Below are positions 56,091 to 64,000 of a stretch of DNA of 64,000 nt, piece after piece; the first letter of the stretch is position 1; each line of letters begins with the position of its first letter. The translations under genes and the position numbers were made by a program. Origin of the DNA: Pseudomonas gingeri (GTDB taxonomy: Bacteria > Pseudomonadota > Gammaproteobacteria > Pseudomonadales > Pseudomonadaceae); NCBI RefSeq assembly GCF_013385425.1, contig NZ_JACAQA010000028.1:62001-126000 (forward strand), given 5' to 3'. Below the pieces are notes generated by a model, which worked only from the letters and a program-made list of their open reading frames with translations, did not search any database and was not told the DNA's origin.

Positions 56091-57284
56091 TCAACCCTTG
56101 CTTTTCTGATAGACATCTACGAATACCGCCGCGAGCAGCACAGCGCCCTTGATCATTTGTTGGTAGTCAATGCCGATGCCCATGATCGACATGCCGTTGT
56201 TCAATACACCCATGATGAACGCGCCAATGACCACGCCCACCACCTTGCCGACGCCGCCGGAGGCCGACGCGCCGCCGATGAACACGGCCGCAATGACGTC
56301 CAGTTCAAAGCCGGTGCCGCCACGCGGTGTCGCGCTGTTGAGGCGGGCGACGAAGATCAGTCCGGCCACGGCGGCCAGTACGCCCATGTTGACGAAGGCG
56401 AAGAAGGTCACCCGCGCCGTGTTGATACCCGACAGCCTGGCCGCCTTGAGATTGCCGCCTACCGCGTAGATCCAACGACCGATCACGGTGCGGTTCATGA
56501 CGAAGGTGTACACCCCGATCAGCACGCTCATGATCACCAGCACTGTGGGGATGCCGCGGTAGGTCGAGAGCAGGTAGCAGAAGTACACAATAAGGGCCGC
56601 CACCACGCCGTTCTTCAATGCAAACAGGGCCAGAGGCGCAGCGCTGCCGCCGCTTTTCAGGGTGCGCGCGCGACTGCGATATTCAACCACCCAGAAGGCC
56701 ACGGCCACCGCGATACCCAGCAGCAAGGAGGTAATGCGCAGGTTTTCATTGGCGAAGACGTCGGGGATGAAGCCCGAACTGATCGCCGAGAACGCCGGCG
56801 GAAACGGCCCTATCGACTGCCCTTGGGAGATGGCAATAGTAGCGCCGCGAAAGATCAACATACCGGCCAGGGTGACGATGAACGAGGGCATGCCCCAGAC
56901 AGCTACCCAGTAGCCTTGCGCGGCGCCGATCAGCCCACCACAGAGCAGGCAGATCAGGGTCACACTGAAGAAATCCAGGCGATATTGGACCATCAACACC
57001 GCCGCGATCGAACCGATCACGCCGACCACCGAACCGACCGACAGGTCGATATGCCCGCAGACGATCACCATCAACATACCCAGCGCCATCACCACGATGT
57101 AGCTGTTCTGCAGCAGCAGGTTGGTCAGGTTCAGCGGCTGCATCAATGCCCCGCCGGTGGCCATCTGGAAGAACACCATGATGACGATCAGCGAGGCCAA
57201 CAGACCGTATTCACGGGCGCCACGCTTGAAGGATGTCAGGGCATTGGGTTTGTTGGATGCGAGAGGCATGCTGACTTCGCTCAC
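56091..57284 (-). CDS. mmsB: Sugar ABC importer permease (MmsB/GguB/XylH-type)
   Basis: This 397-residue inner-membrane permease of the ribose/xylose class has about ten membrane helices. Hallmarks are GHIDLSVGSVVGVIG (family signature), PSFIVTLAGMLIFRG, AVGGNLKAARLSGI (the ATPase-contact loop) and GFELDVIAAVFIGGAS. The GTG start at 57284 overlaps the ATPase stop (GTGA). With the ATPase and ChvE-like lipoprotein it forms a multiple-monosaccharide importer; the cargo is probably a pentose, hexose or cyclitol handled by the neighbouring dehydrogenases. Confidence 0.92.
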   Translation of the reverse strand: MSEVSMPLASNKPNALTSFKRGAREYGLLASLIVIMVFFQMATGGALMQPLNLTNLLLQNSYIVVMALGMLMVIVCGHIDLSVGSVVGVIGSIAAVLMVQYRLDFFSVTLICLLCGGLIGAAQGYWVAVWGMPSFIVTLAGMLIFRGATIAISQGQSIGPFPPAFSAISSGFIPDVFANENLRITSLLLGIAVAVAFWVVEYRSRARTLKSGGSAAPLALFALKNGVVAALIVYFCYLLSTYRGIPTVLVIMSVLIGVYTFVMNRTVIGRWIYAVGGNLKAARLSGINTARVTFFAFVNMGVLAAVAGLIFVARLNSATPRGGTGFELDVIAAVFIGGASASGGVGKVVGVVIGAFIMGVLNNGMSIMGIGIDYQQMIKGAVLLAAVFVDVYQKSKG

Positions 57285-58816
57285 TGGATCACCTCGTTTT
57301 TCATGATTGCGTGCATGATTTTTTCCTGCGATGCCTCGGCGATCGGAAACTCGCCGACAAAGCGTCCTTCGTTCATCACATAGATACGGTCACAGGTGCC
57401 GAGCAACTCCGGCATTTCCGAGGAAATCATGACCACGCCACGACCTTCGCTGACCACTTGATTGACCACCCCATAGATCTCGTACTTGGCCCCCACATCG
57501 ATACCGCGGGTGGGCTCGTCGAGGATCAGTACCTTGGGATCGGAGAACAGCCACTTGCCCAACACGACTTTCTGCTGGTTGCCACCGGAAAGTTTCTCCA
57601 CCGATTGGCTCACGTCCGGGCAGCGAATCCGCAGGCGCGCGCGGTAATCGACGGCCACCGCCGTCTCGCCCAGTTCGTTCATGATCCAGCGCTTGGAAAC
57701 GGCGGCCAGGTTGGCCATGGAGGTATTGCGGGTGATGCTCTCCCCCAGCACCAGGCCGGCGCCCTTGCGGTCTTCGGTAGCGTAGGCCAGGCCTTGATCG
57801 ATGGCCTTGCGCACCGTACCAAGGTCGACTTCGCGCCCTTCGATACGCGCCTTGCCGCGGATGTTCACGCCATAGGAACGCCCGAATACACTCATGGCAA
57901 ACTCGGTGCGGCCAGCGCCCATCAACCCGGCGATCCCCACCACTTCGCCCCGGCGTACATGAAAATTGATATTGCGGATACGATCGCGGCCTGGACGCTC
58001 CGGGTCGCCGACCGACCAGTCCTCGACCTCGAACAAGGTCTCACCGATCTCGGCCACCCGCGACGGGTAGCGGTCCGACAACTCGCGGCCGACCATGGAA
58101 CGAACCACGCGACCCTCGTCGATCTTCTCGACACGGCAATCGATGACGTCGACGGTGCTGCCGTCACGGATCACGGTGATCTCATCGGCGACCCGGCCGA
58201 TCTCGTTGAGTTTGTGGGAAATGATGATCGAGGTGATGCCACGGCCCTTGAGTTCGAGCATCAGCTTGAGCAAGGTGTCGCTGTCCCTTTCGTTGAGACT
58301 CGCGGTCGGCTCGTCGAGGATCAGCAAGCGCACATCCTTGGCCAGCGCCTTGGCGATTTCCACCATCTGTTGCTGGCCGATGCCGAGGTTGCCCACCAGC
58401 GTCTGCGGCCGGGCGTCGAGGCCAACCCGAGCCAGCAGCTCGCGGGCCCGCAGGTGCGCCTCGTCCCAGTCGATCACCCCGTGCCGGGAGATCTCGTTGC
58501 CCAGAAACAGGTTTTCGGTAATCGACAACATCGGCACCAGCGCCAGTTCCTGGTGAATGATGCAGATCCCCAACGCCTCGCTGTCGCGCAGGCCGTGGAA
58601 GGTCCGCGGCACGCCGTCGAAGACGATGTCGCCGTCGTAGCTGCCGTGGGGATACACGCCACTGAGGATTTTCATCAAGGTCGATTTGCCGGCACCGTTT
58701 TCACCGCAAATCGCATGGATTTCCCCATCGCCAACCTGGAGGTTGACCCCGCTGAGCGCCTTGACCGGGCCAAAGCACTTGCGGATGTCACGCATGTCGA
58801 GAATCGTTTTGCTCAT
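57281..58816 (-). CDS. mmsA: Sugar ABC importer ATPase, two cassettes (MmsA/GguA-type)
   Basis: This 511-residue double ATPase has a first cassette with Walker A GENGAGKST, signature LGIGQQQMVEIAKAL and Walker B LLILDEPTAS. In the second, the A-loop region is degenerate (GLMGAGRTE), as is normal for this family, with signature LSGGNQQKVVLGKWL and Walker B VLILDEPTRGID. The ATG at 58816 has AGGAGAGA just upstream; a longer frame exists but would extend into the gap after the binding-protein gene. It lies 60 bases after chvE and overlaps mmsB. Confidence 0.93.
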   Translation of the reverse strand: MSKTILDMRDIRKCFGPVKALSGVNLQVGDGEIHAICGENGAGKSTLMKILSGVYPHGSYDGDIVFDGVPRTFHGLRDSEALGICIIHQELALVPMLSITENLFLGNEISRHGVIDWDEAHLRARELLARVGLDARPQTLVGNLGIGQQQMVEIAKALAKDVRLLILDEPTASLNERDSDTLLKLMLELKGRGITSIIISHKLNEIGRVADEITVIRDGSTVDVIDCRVEKIDEGRVVRSMVGRELSDRYPSRVAEIGETLFEVEDWSVGDPERPGRDRIRNINFHVRRGEVVGIAGLMGAGRTEFAMSVFGRSYGVNIRGKARIEGREVDLGTVRKAIDQGLAYATEDRKGAGLVLGESITRNTSMANLAAVSKRWIMNELGETAVAVDYRARLRIRCPDVSQSVEKLSGGNQQKVVLGKWLFSDPKVLILDEPTRGIDVGAKYEIYGVVNQVVSEGRGVVMISSEMPELLGTCDRIYVMNEGRFVGEFPIAEASQEKIMHAIMKNEVIQ

Positions 58817-58876
58817 TTTCTCTCTCCTGCCAGGCGGGCTGCCGAACCGCGCAGCCGCCGGCACAATCACAAGCGA

Positions 58877-59947
58877 CTAGCGCAACTGCTCAGGGGTGTA
58901 GAACTTGGTGTCGTCGACCAGGACTTTCTGCCAGTTCTTGCCATCGACCAGTTGTGGGGTCAGCAACTGAGTGGGCACGATCATCGAGCCGTTGTCGTAG
59001 GACGTGGTGTCATTGACGCTTACCGCCTTGCCGCTCAACGTCGCGTCCATCATCTGTGCCGCCGCGCCGGCCAGAGCCCGGGTATCCTTGAAGATGGTCG
59101 AAGACTGGTCGCCGCGAATGATCGACTTGATGCTGGAGATTTCCGCATCCTGGCCGGTGACGATCGGCATGGCCAGCTTGCCACTGCCATAACCCACACC
59201 GCGCAGGGATGACACGACACCGGTGGCGATCTGATCGTTCATCGCCAGTACCGCGTCGAGGTGGGCCGTACCATAGAAGGCGCTGAGCAGGTTATCCATG
59301 CGCGCCTGGGCCTGGGCACCGTCCCAGTTCGGGGTGGCGACCTTATCGATGGCTTGCTGGCCACTGCGGATCACCAGCTTGCCGCTGTCGATGTAGGGCT
59401 TGAGCTGGGACATCACGCCGGCATAGACCACATGGGCGTTGTTGTCATCGGTGGAGCCGGCGAAGATCTCCAGGTTGAACGGGCCCTTGCCCTGCTTGAG
59501 CGCCAGCGAGTCGACGATCGACTGGCCCTGCAGCACGCCGGTGCGGTAGTTGTCGAAGGTGACGTAGTAATCGAAGTCCTTGGAGTTGCGGATCAGCCGG
59601 TCATAGGAGATGACCTTGATGCCTTTTTCCTTGGCCTGCTTGAGCACGGCGGTCATGGTCGTCCCGTCGATGGGCGCGACGATCAGGCCCTTGATGCCCT
59701 TGACCATCATGTTCTCGATCTGCGACAGCTGGGTCGGCGCCTCGTACTGGGCGTATTGCAGGTCGGTGTCGTAGCCAAGCTTCTTCAACGAGTCGACGAT
59801 ATTGCTGCCATCGGACACCCAGCGGGCTTCGGTTTTCGACGGCATGGCAATGCCGATAGTGCCTTTGCTGCTGGTCTCCTGCTTGGAGCAGGCGCTGATC
59901 GCCAACCCCAACAATACCGCTGCGGCAACCTTGATAATCGTGTGCAT
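58877..59947 (-). CDS. chvE: Sugar-binding lipoprotein (ChvE-type)
   Basis: This is a 356-residue binding protein of the ChvE/XylF group. The N-terminus is a lipoprotein signal (LLGLAISACSK, Cys near residue 20), so the mature protein is probably membrane-tethered rather than free. Typical segments are GTIGIAMPSKTEARWVSDG, KVISYDRLIRNSKDFDYYV, FAGSTDDNNAHVVYAGVM and PIVTGQDAEISSIKSI. An AAGAGGG precedes the ATG at 59947. It lies between the dehydrogenase genes and the ATPase gene in the same direction. ChvE relatives bind several aldoses; the exact ligand here may be a cyclitol or keto-sugar. Confidence 0.9.
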   Translation of the reverse strand: MHTIIKVAAAVLLGLAISACSKQETSSKGTIGIAMPSKTEARWVSDGSNIVDSLKKLGYDTDLQYAQYEAPTQLSQIENMMVKGIKGLIVAPIDGTTMTAVLKQAKEKGIKVISYDRLIRNSKDFDYYVTFDNYRTGVLQGQSIVDSLALKQGKGPFNLEIFAGSTDDNNAHVVYAGVMSQLKPYIDSGKLVIRSGQQAIDKVATPNWDGAQAQARMDNLLSAFYGTAHLDAVLAMNDQIATGVVSSLRGVGYGSGKLAMPIVTGQDAEISSIKSIIRGDQSSTIFKDTRALAGAAAQMMDATLSGKAVSVNDTTSYDNGSMIVPTQLLTPQLVDGKNWQKVLVDDTKFYTPEQLR

Positions 59948-60056
59948 AACGCCCTCTTCTTTATTGTTGTTGTCATTTCTCAGGGACGCAGAGTCCCTTT
60001 CGGCTCAAAACGACTGAGCCGAACGGGTCTCCTCGCCTATCGGGACTGCGGGTTAT

Positions 60057-61148
60057 CTACAACGCCAGCTGGACTTCCTGGCCGTTCGCATCGGCGGACT
60101 CGAACAGCGCTTCGAGGATGACGTTGATGTCATGGGCCTGGGTGGCCGGCACCGTCGAGGCGCTACCGGTGCGCAACGAGGTGACGAACGCGGCGGCCTC
60201 GCGATCGAAATACACCGGGTTGCCGATCTCGGCGATTTCCGGGGAGTAGACGGTCTTGCGCACCGCCCAGATCTCCGGGAAGCTGTTCTCGTTCCAGTGC
60301 GTCCAACCTTGCTGGTGGCCGTTCTTGCCGTCGTGGTAGAGCTTGTACGAAGCTGGCATCGGCGTGGAATGCATCACCCCATGGGTGCCATAGGCGGTGA
60401 TGTCCCAGCTCTCGGTCCAGGGCATCGGGTCCCAGGACATAAAGTCGATGGTGACCAGCTTGTCGTCGTAGTTGAGCACCGCGCCCACCGCGTCCTCGCG
60501 GGCCGAGTCACTCATCTGTCCGGCAAATTTGGTGATCCGTGCGTTGACCGATTTGGGTTTGCCGAAGTGCAGCAGGATCCGGTCGATGGTATGGCAACCA
60601 ATCACATAAAACGCCCCGCCTCGGTCGCCGGGCTGCTTCATATGGTTGGTATCGGCCTCATCGTGGGAGCAACCGGCGTGCGCGCGAACCTGCAAGACCT
60701 TGCCGATTTCGCCGCTCTTGAGCACCTGCTGCATCTTTTCCACCGACGGCGCGTAACGCCAGCAGTAGCCGACCTGGAACAAGCCGCCGGTGCGTTCGAC
60801 GGCCTCGACGATGCGCCGGGTGTCCTGGGTGCCACGGCCCGCCGGCTTCTCGCAGAGCACGGCCTTGCCGGCCTGCAGCGCTTCGATCGCCCAGTCGGCC
60901 ATCAGGTAGCTCTTGGGATGCACCAGCACCACGTGCACATTCGGGTCGGCCAGGATCTCTGCCTTGCTGCGGGCCTGCAGGCCCAGTGCATCACAGAACG
61001 GATCGAGCAACGGGCTGTCGTCATAGGCGCCGAGAAACTCCACGTCGGCCATGCGCTGGAAGGCCTTGACCCGGCCCGAGGTGTGCGGGTGAGTAATCCC
61101 CAGGCAGGCCACGCCGATGCGGATACCCTGCTCAAGCTTGTAGGACAT
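60057..61148 (-). CDS. Gfo/Idh/MocA-family dehydrogenase
   Basis: This is a 363-residue NAD(P)-dependent sugar or cyclitol dehydrogenase. The Rossmann N-terminus is variant (IGVACLGITHPHTSGRVKAF instead of GxGxxG), followed by the family signature VLCEKPAGRGTQDTRR with the catalytic Lys. The C-terminal domain has GGAFYVIGCHTIDRILLHFG. HPHTSGR at the cofactor site departs from the canonical glycine motif, so cofactor use may differ from that of the neighbour at 61.2 kb. AGGAGAA precedes the ATG at 61148. It is not a duplicate of the adjacent iolG-like gene; the two share only family-level features. Confidence 0.87.
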   Translation of the reverse strand: MSYKLEQGIRIGVACLGITHPHTSGRVKAFQRMADVEFLGAYDDSPLLDPFCDALGLQARSKAEILADPNVHVVLVHPKSYLMADWAIEALQAGKAVLCEKPAGRGTQDTRRIVEAVERTGGLFQVGYCWRYAPSVEKMQQVLKSGEIGKVLQVRAHAGCSHDEADTNHMKQPGDRGGAFYVIGCHTIDRILLHFGKPKSVNARITKFAGQMSDSAREDAVGAVLNYDDKLVTIDFMSWDPMPWTESWDITAYGTHGVMHSTPMPASYKLYHDGKNGHQQGWTHWNENSFPEIWAVRKTVYSPEIAEIGNPVYFDREAAAFVTSLRTGSASTVPATQAHDINVILEALFESADANGQEVQLAL

Positions 61149-61198
61149 AACGATTCTCCTGGTGTACTTGTCCAAAAATCCAAACCACTCAGCCTGCG

Positions 61199-62194
61199 TC
61201 AGAGTCTGACGGCGCGTCCGGTCTTGACCGACTCCACGGCGGCATCGGCCAGCTGCAGCGCCTTGAGCCCATCCTGCACGGTGGTCGGCATAGGTTTGTT
61301 ATGCGCCAGTGCGTCGATATAGGCATCCAGTTCGGACTTGTAGGCTTGCTGATAGCGCTCGAGGAAGAAGTTCAGCAGCGGTTCGCGGGCGTCGGTGACG
61401 TCCTGGCTCCAGCGGCGAATGGTGGTCGGACGCAGGTTGTCCATCTGCAGCATGCCCTTGGAGCCAAATACTTCGATGCGCTGGTCGTAACCGTAGACCG
61501 CGTTACGGCAGTTGTTGATGTGGCACTGTTTGCCGGAGGCGGTTTGCATCTGCACCATCGCGGTGTCGTAGTCGTCGTACTTTTCCATCATGGCCGGGTC
61601 GATCAGGCGGCTGCCGATGGCGCTCAGTTCGACCGGTTCCTCACCCAGCAGCCAGCGGCCGATGTCCAGGTCGTGGATGGTCATGTCGCGGAAAATACCG
61701 CCGGAATGCTGGATGTAATCCTCCGGCGCCAGGCCCGGGTCGCGGCTGGTGATGATCACCTGGCGAACCTCACCGATATCGCCGGCGTCGATGGCCGCAC
61801 GCATTTCGGCAAAGGTGGTTTCGAAGCGGCGATTGAAGGCCAGCATCACCCGTCCGTTCAGCCGCTCGACCTCCTCCACGGCCGCCAGGCTCTTGGCCAT
61901 GTCCAGGTCGATGGGCTTCTCGCACAGCACCGCCTTGCCCTGGCGCACCGCGCGCAGCATCAGGTTGATATGGGTGTGCGTCGGGGTGCCAATCACGATC
62001 GCGTGAACATCGGCCCGATCAATCGCCGCCTCACAGTCGGTCATGGCCTCGGCACCGAGTTCATCGGCCAATTTGCCCGCGGCGTCGGCGAACGGGTCGG
62101 CGACGACGACCAGTTTGGCGAACTTGCTGGCCGCCACGTTGGCGGCGTGGATCTTGCCGATACGACCTGCGCCCAGCACTGCGATACCCACCAT
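61199..62194 (-). CDS. iolG: Inositol 2-dehydrogenase-like Gfo/Idh/MocA protein
   Basis: This 331-residue NAD-dependent cyclitol dehydrogenase carries a classic Rossmann motif, VGIAVLGAGRIGKIHAANV, and the catalytic signature VLCEKPIDLDMAKSLA. FNRRFETTFAEMRAAIDAGDIGE, RDPGLAPEDYIQHSGGIFRDMTIHDLDIGRWL and the HINNCRNAVYGYDQRIEVFG segment follow, all close to bacterial IolG. The ATG at 62194 has AGGAG 8 bases upstream; an ATG two codons earlier is too near that site. It should oxidise myo-inositol or a related cyclitol to an inosose. Substrate assignment is by family resemblance. Confidence 0.85.
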   Translation of the reverse strand: MVGIAVLGAGRIGKIHAANVAASKFAKLVVVADPFADAAGKLADELGAEAMTDCEAAIDRADVHAIVIGTPTHTHINLMLRAVRQGKAVLCEKPIDLDMAKSLAAVEEVERLNGRVMLAFNRRFETTFAEMRAAIDAGDIGEVRQVIITSRDPGLAPEDYIQHSGGIFRDMTIHDLDIGRWLLGEEPVELSAIGSRLIDPAMMEKYDDYDTAMVQMQTASGKQCHINNCRNAVYGYDQRIEVFGSKGMLQMDNLRPTTIRRWSQDVTDAREPLLNFFLERYQQAYKSELDAYIDALAHNKPMPTTVQDGLKALQLADAAVESVKTGRAVRL

Positions 62195-62261
62195 ATTCAT
62201 ATCTCCTGAACTCAATTATTCGTTGTTTTAGCGGTAAAAAACGTCACTGTGCAGCCAGCTA

Positions 62262-63134
62262 TCAAGCCTGGAACCTGATGTGCTCGAACTGTGCAATCGT
62301 TGTGTCAAAGGCTTTCTTGGCGGCCACCTCAAGGGGCAGCTTGCGCAACTCGGCGCTGATCAGCTCGACGCCCCACGGTCCCCGGTAACCGACATTGACC
62401 ACCTGTTGGATAAACGCCGGAACATCCAGTTCGCCCTCGCCGCAGCACTTGCGGTGGTGGGTCGAGTCGTTGAACAGCGACTCGACGATGGCGTGGTTGG
62501 CATCATCCAGCTCGATCGACTTGATCAGCTCCAGCGGCAGCTTGGCGATTTCATCGAAGCTCATGCCGCCGCGCGCCACGTGCCAGGTGTCCACCAGCAA
62601 GCCACCGTTGGGGCGTACGTCCTGGGCCACGGCAATCGCCCGGTCGATGGTGTTCACGCTGGAAAATGGCAGGAATTCGATGACCACATTGACGCCAAAG
62701 GGTTGGGCACGATCGCAGAGGATGGCAAAGGTTTCGCGCATGCGCGGTACATCCGGCGGCCCTTCCTCGAACAAACCGCCGGCCACCTTCAGGCTGCGGG
62801 CGCCCAGTTCCCCACCGATTTCCAGCAATTCATCGCGGATCTTGTCGGAGGCCGCACGCGGGGCACCGTCCAGGTGCCAGTCGACGAGAAATTCGACTTC
62901 CACATGCTTGATGCCATTGTCCTGGAGAATATTGCGGACCGTGGCAATACCCAGCTTGGCGACATTGTGCACAAGGTCGGCATGCACGAAGCCCATGCCG
63001 CGCCAGCCGGCCTTGGCCGCCGCTTCGGCCCGGGCCTGCAGCGAGAACGGGCTGATCTCGCTGGGCGCGCCAGGGTAAGTGTCACCCGCGAGGGTCCAGT
63101 AAGCGGCAAGCAGTTCAATAGATTTATCGGGCAT
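62262..63134 (-). CDS. Sugar phosphate isomerase/epimerase-like TIM-barrel enzyme
   Basis: This 290-residue AP-endonuclease-2/xylose-isomerase-like TIM barrel is of the family that contains IolE (inosose dehydratase), IolI and tagatose epimerases. Metal-ligand segments are VEVEFLVDWHLDG, VNVVIEFLPFSSVNTID, GGLLVDTWHVARGG and IKSIELDDANHAIVE, with WGVELISAELRKLPL closing the barrel. The ATG at 63134 is preferred to a GTG at 63143. It lies between the dioxygenase and iolG-like genes. A dehydratase or epimerase acting on the keto product of the dehydrogenases is likely. Confidence 0.85.
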   Translation of the reverse strand: MPDKSIELLAAYWTLAGDTYPGAPSEISPFSLQARAEAAAKAGWRGMGFVHADLVHNVAKLGIATVRNILQDNGIKHVEVEFLVDWHLDGAPRAASDKIRDELLEIGGELGARSLKVAGGLFEEGPPDVPRMRETFAILCDRAQPFGVNVVIEFLPFSSVNTIDRAIAVAQDVRPNGGLLVDTWHVARGGMSFDEIAKLPLELIKSIELDDANHAIVESLFNDSTHHRKCCGEGELDVPAFIQQVVNVGYRGPWGVELISAELRKLPLEVAAKKAFDTTIAQFEHIRFQA

Positions 63135-63174
63135 GACAGTCACTCATCCAATAAGGGAACGAAGGGTCGATCAA

Positions 63175-64000
63175 TCAGGCCGGGGCCAGGACAAAGTCCC
63201 AATTGACGGCCAAAAACGGTACCGGCAAGTCGTAGCGTTCGGCCGTGGCCGCATCGGTTTGCGTGGTGAACTCGGCAATCAGTTCTTTCTTCACGCCGAA
63301 CACCGTGTCCTCGTGCAGGTACGGGCAGTCGGGGGTGAAGATGTGCGTGATGACCTGGTCGTAACCGCGGGCCGTGACGATAAAGTGCAGGTGCGCGGCG
63401 CGGTTCGGATGCCGCCCCAGCTGCCCCAGCAACTTGCCCACCGGGCCGTCGGCGGGAATCGGGTAATGCCGCGGCTTGACCGTGCGAAAGGCATAGCAGC
63501 CGTCGGCATCCGTGGTGAACAACCCGCGCAGGTTGTAGTCCGGTTGCAGGCCTTTTTGCTGCACGTCGTAGAAGCCATCGTCGTTGGTCTGCCAGATGTC
63601 CAGCGTCGCCCCGGCAATCGGCTTTCCGGCGGTGTCCAGCACCCGACCGCTGACCAGGGTCGGCTGGCCTTTGCCGTCCAGGCAGATGTTCGCGCCATTC
63701 GCGTAACGAGGCGCATCGGCGACATAGAACGGGCCAAGGATGGTATTGGGCGTGGCGCCCTGGGGCCGACGGTGGTTGATCGCATCCACCAACATGGTGG
63801 CCCCGAGCACGTCCGACAGCAGGATGTATTCCTGGCGCCAGTCGGTGCACATCTGCCCGGTCCGGGTGAGAAATTCGATGGCCTTGAACCATTCGTCGTG
63901 GGTCGGCTCGATTTCCTTGATCGCCGCATGCAGATGCCGGGTCAGCACCGCCATGACCTCGTGCAGGCGCGGATCGGCATCGGCGCTGATCCGGGCGTTG
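63175..64000 (-). CDS. Intradiol ring-cleavage dioxygenase, hydroxyquinol 1,2-dioxygenase-like (5' end beyond the window)
   Basis: This is a non-haem Fe(III) dioxygenase that opens catechol-type rings between the two hydroxyls. The frame is open to the window edge, and residues before the internal ATG at 63954 (SADADPRLHEVM) match the family N-terminus, so the true start is outside. It has the helical linker domain RHLHAAIKEIEPTHDEW, then GPFYVADAPR, TLDIWQTNDDGFYDVQQ and the iron-ligand region. The ligands are Tyr in PDYNLRG and RHYPIPADGPVG and His in RAAHLHFIV. The fit is best with hydroxyquinol dioxygenases. Its place in a sugar/cyclitol operon is unexpected. Confidence 0.88.
   Translation of the reverse strand, partial: NARISADADPRLHEVMAVLTRHLHAAIKEIEPTHDEWFKAIEFLTRTGQMCTDWRQEYILLSDVLGATMLVDAINHRRPQGATPNTILGPFYVADAPRYANGANICLDGKGQPTLVSGRVLDTAGKPIAGATLDIWQTNDDGFYDVQQKGLQPDYNLRGLFTTDADGCYAFRTVKPRHYPIPADGPVGKLLGQLGRHPNRAAHLHFIVTARGYDQVITHIFTPDCPYLHEDTVFGVKKELIAEFTTQTDAATAERYDLPVPFLAVNWDFVLAPA

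Noticed and set aside
1..64000. CRISPR arrays, rRNA, tRNA, prophage or intact insertion sequences
   Set aside because: No regularly spaced direct repeats, no rRNA/tRNA sequence, and no transposase, integrase or phage structural genes were seen on either strand.

Overview
The window looks like chromosomal DNA from a Pseudomonas of the fluorescens group. The evidence is the high GC content and several gene sets typical of that group: the branched-chain keto-acid dehydrogenase operon with its Lrp-type regulator, an RsmE-type CsrA paralogue, an OprD-family porin, DUF1654, DUF2790 and DUF6124-like proteins, and many intergenic inverted repeats of the TGTAGGAGC...GCTCCTACA (REP) type. I see no rRNA, tRNA, CRISPR array or intact insertion sequence.

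Layout. 1-1.9 kb: the start of a ribose importer operon (rbsB, then rbsA running off the window) with a perfect LacI-family palindrome upstream. 2.1-4.0 kb: a LexA box in front of a DUF1654 gene and endonuclease I, a SPOR lipoprotein, and rsmE with a foldable leader. 4.0-9.7 kb: bkdR divergent from bkdA1-bkdA2-bkdB-lpdV (valine, leucine and isoleucine breakdown). 9.8-14.8 kb: a catabolic island with a class II aldolase, a periplasmic binding protein, an old-yellow-enzyme/Fe-S oxidoreductase and an XRE-cupin regulator. 14.8-19 kb: AlkC-type DNA glycosylase, purine permease and OprD porin. 19-23.5 kb: small secreted proteins, a wrecked secretin gene, a DAHL-type histidine kinase and a DUF4337 protein. 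23.8-32.7 kb: two NitT/TauT-family ABC systems. One is a duplicated permease plus ATPase without a binding protein; the other is a complete sulfonate-type set with an acyl-CoA-dehydrogenase-like enzyme, an AhpD-like protein and a divergent AraC regulator.

32.9-45.5 kb is a mosaic of single genes and divergent regulator/enzyme pairs: cyclase, epimerase/LysR, the DmeF/DmeR cobalt-nickel efflux pair, a GlxA-type AraC regulator next to a beheaded methyltransferase, LysR/aldo-keto reductase, GlpQ and cytochrome b561. 45.7-51.5 kb is a coherent redox module: a two-component system divergent from a DUF2271 periplasmic protein with a candidate flavinylation motif, a PepSY-flavodoxin-FNR membrane reductase, and ApbE. 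51.6-55.7 kb has visibly lower GC, with poorly recognisable small genes and an ECF sigma-factor operon whose sigma gene carries an in-frame stop. 55.75-64 kb is a single-direction catabolic operon: an intradiol dioxygenase (cut by the window end), a TIM-barrel isomerase/dehydratase, two Gfo/Idh/MocA dehydrogenases, a ChvE-MmsA-MmsB sugar importer and a Dabb protein.

The most interesting places are the DUF2271/PepSY-FNR/ApbE module, the cyclitol-like operon that contains an aromatic-ring dioxygenase, the binding-protein-less ABC operon preceded by a long rod-like inverted repeat, and the SOS-box-linked DUF1654-endA pair. All statements are from reading the sequence; no database search was run.
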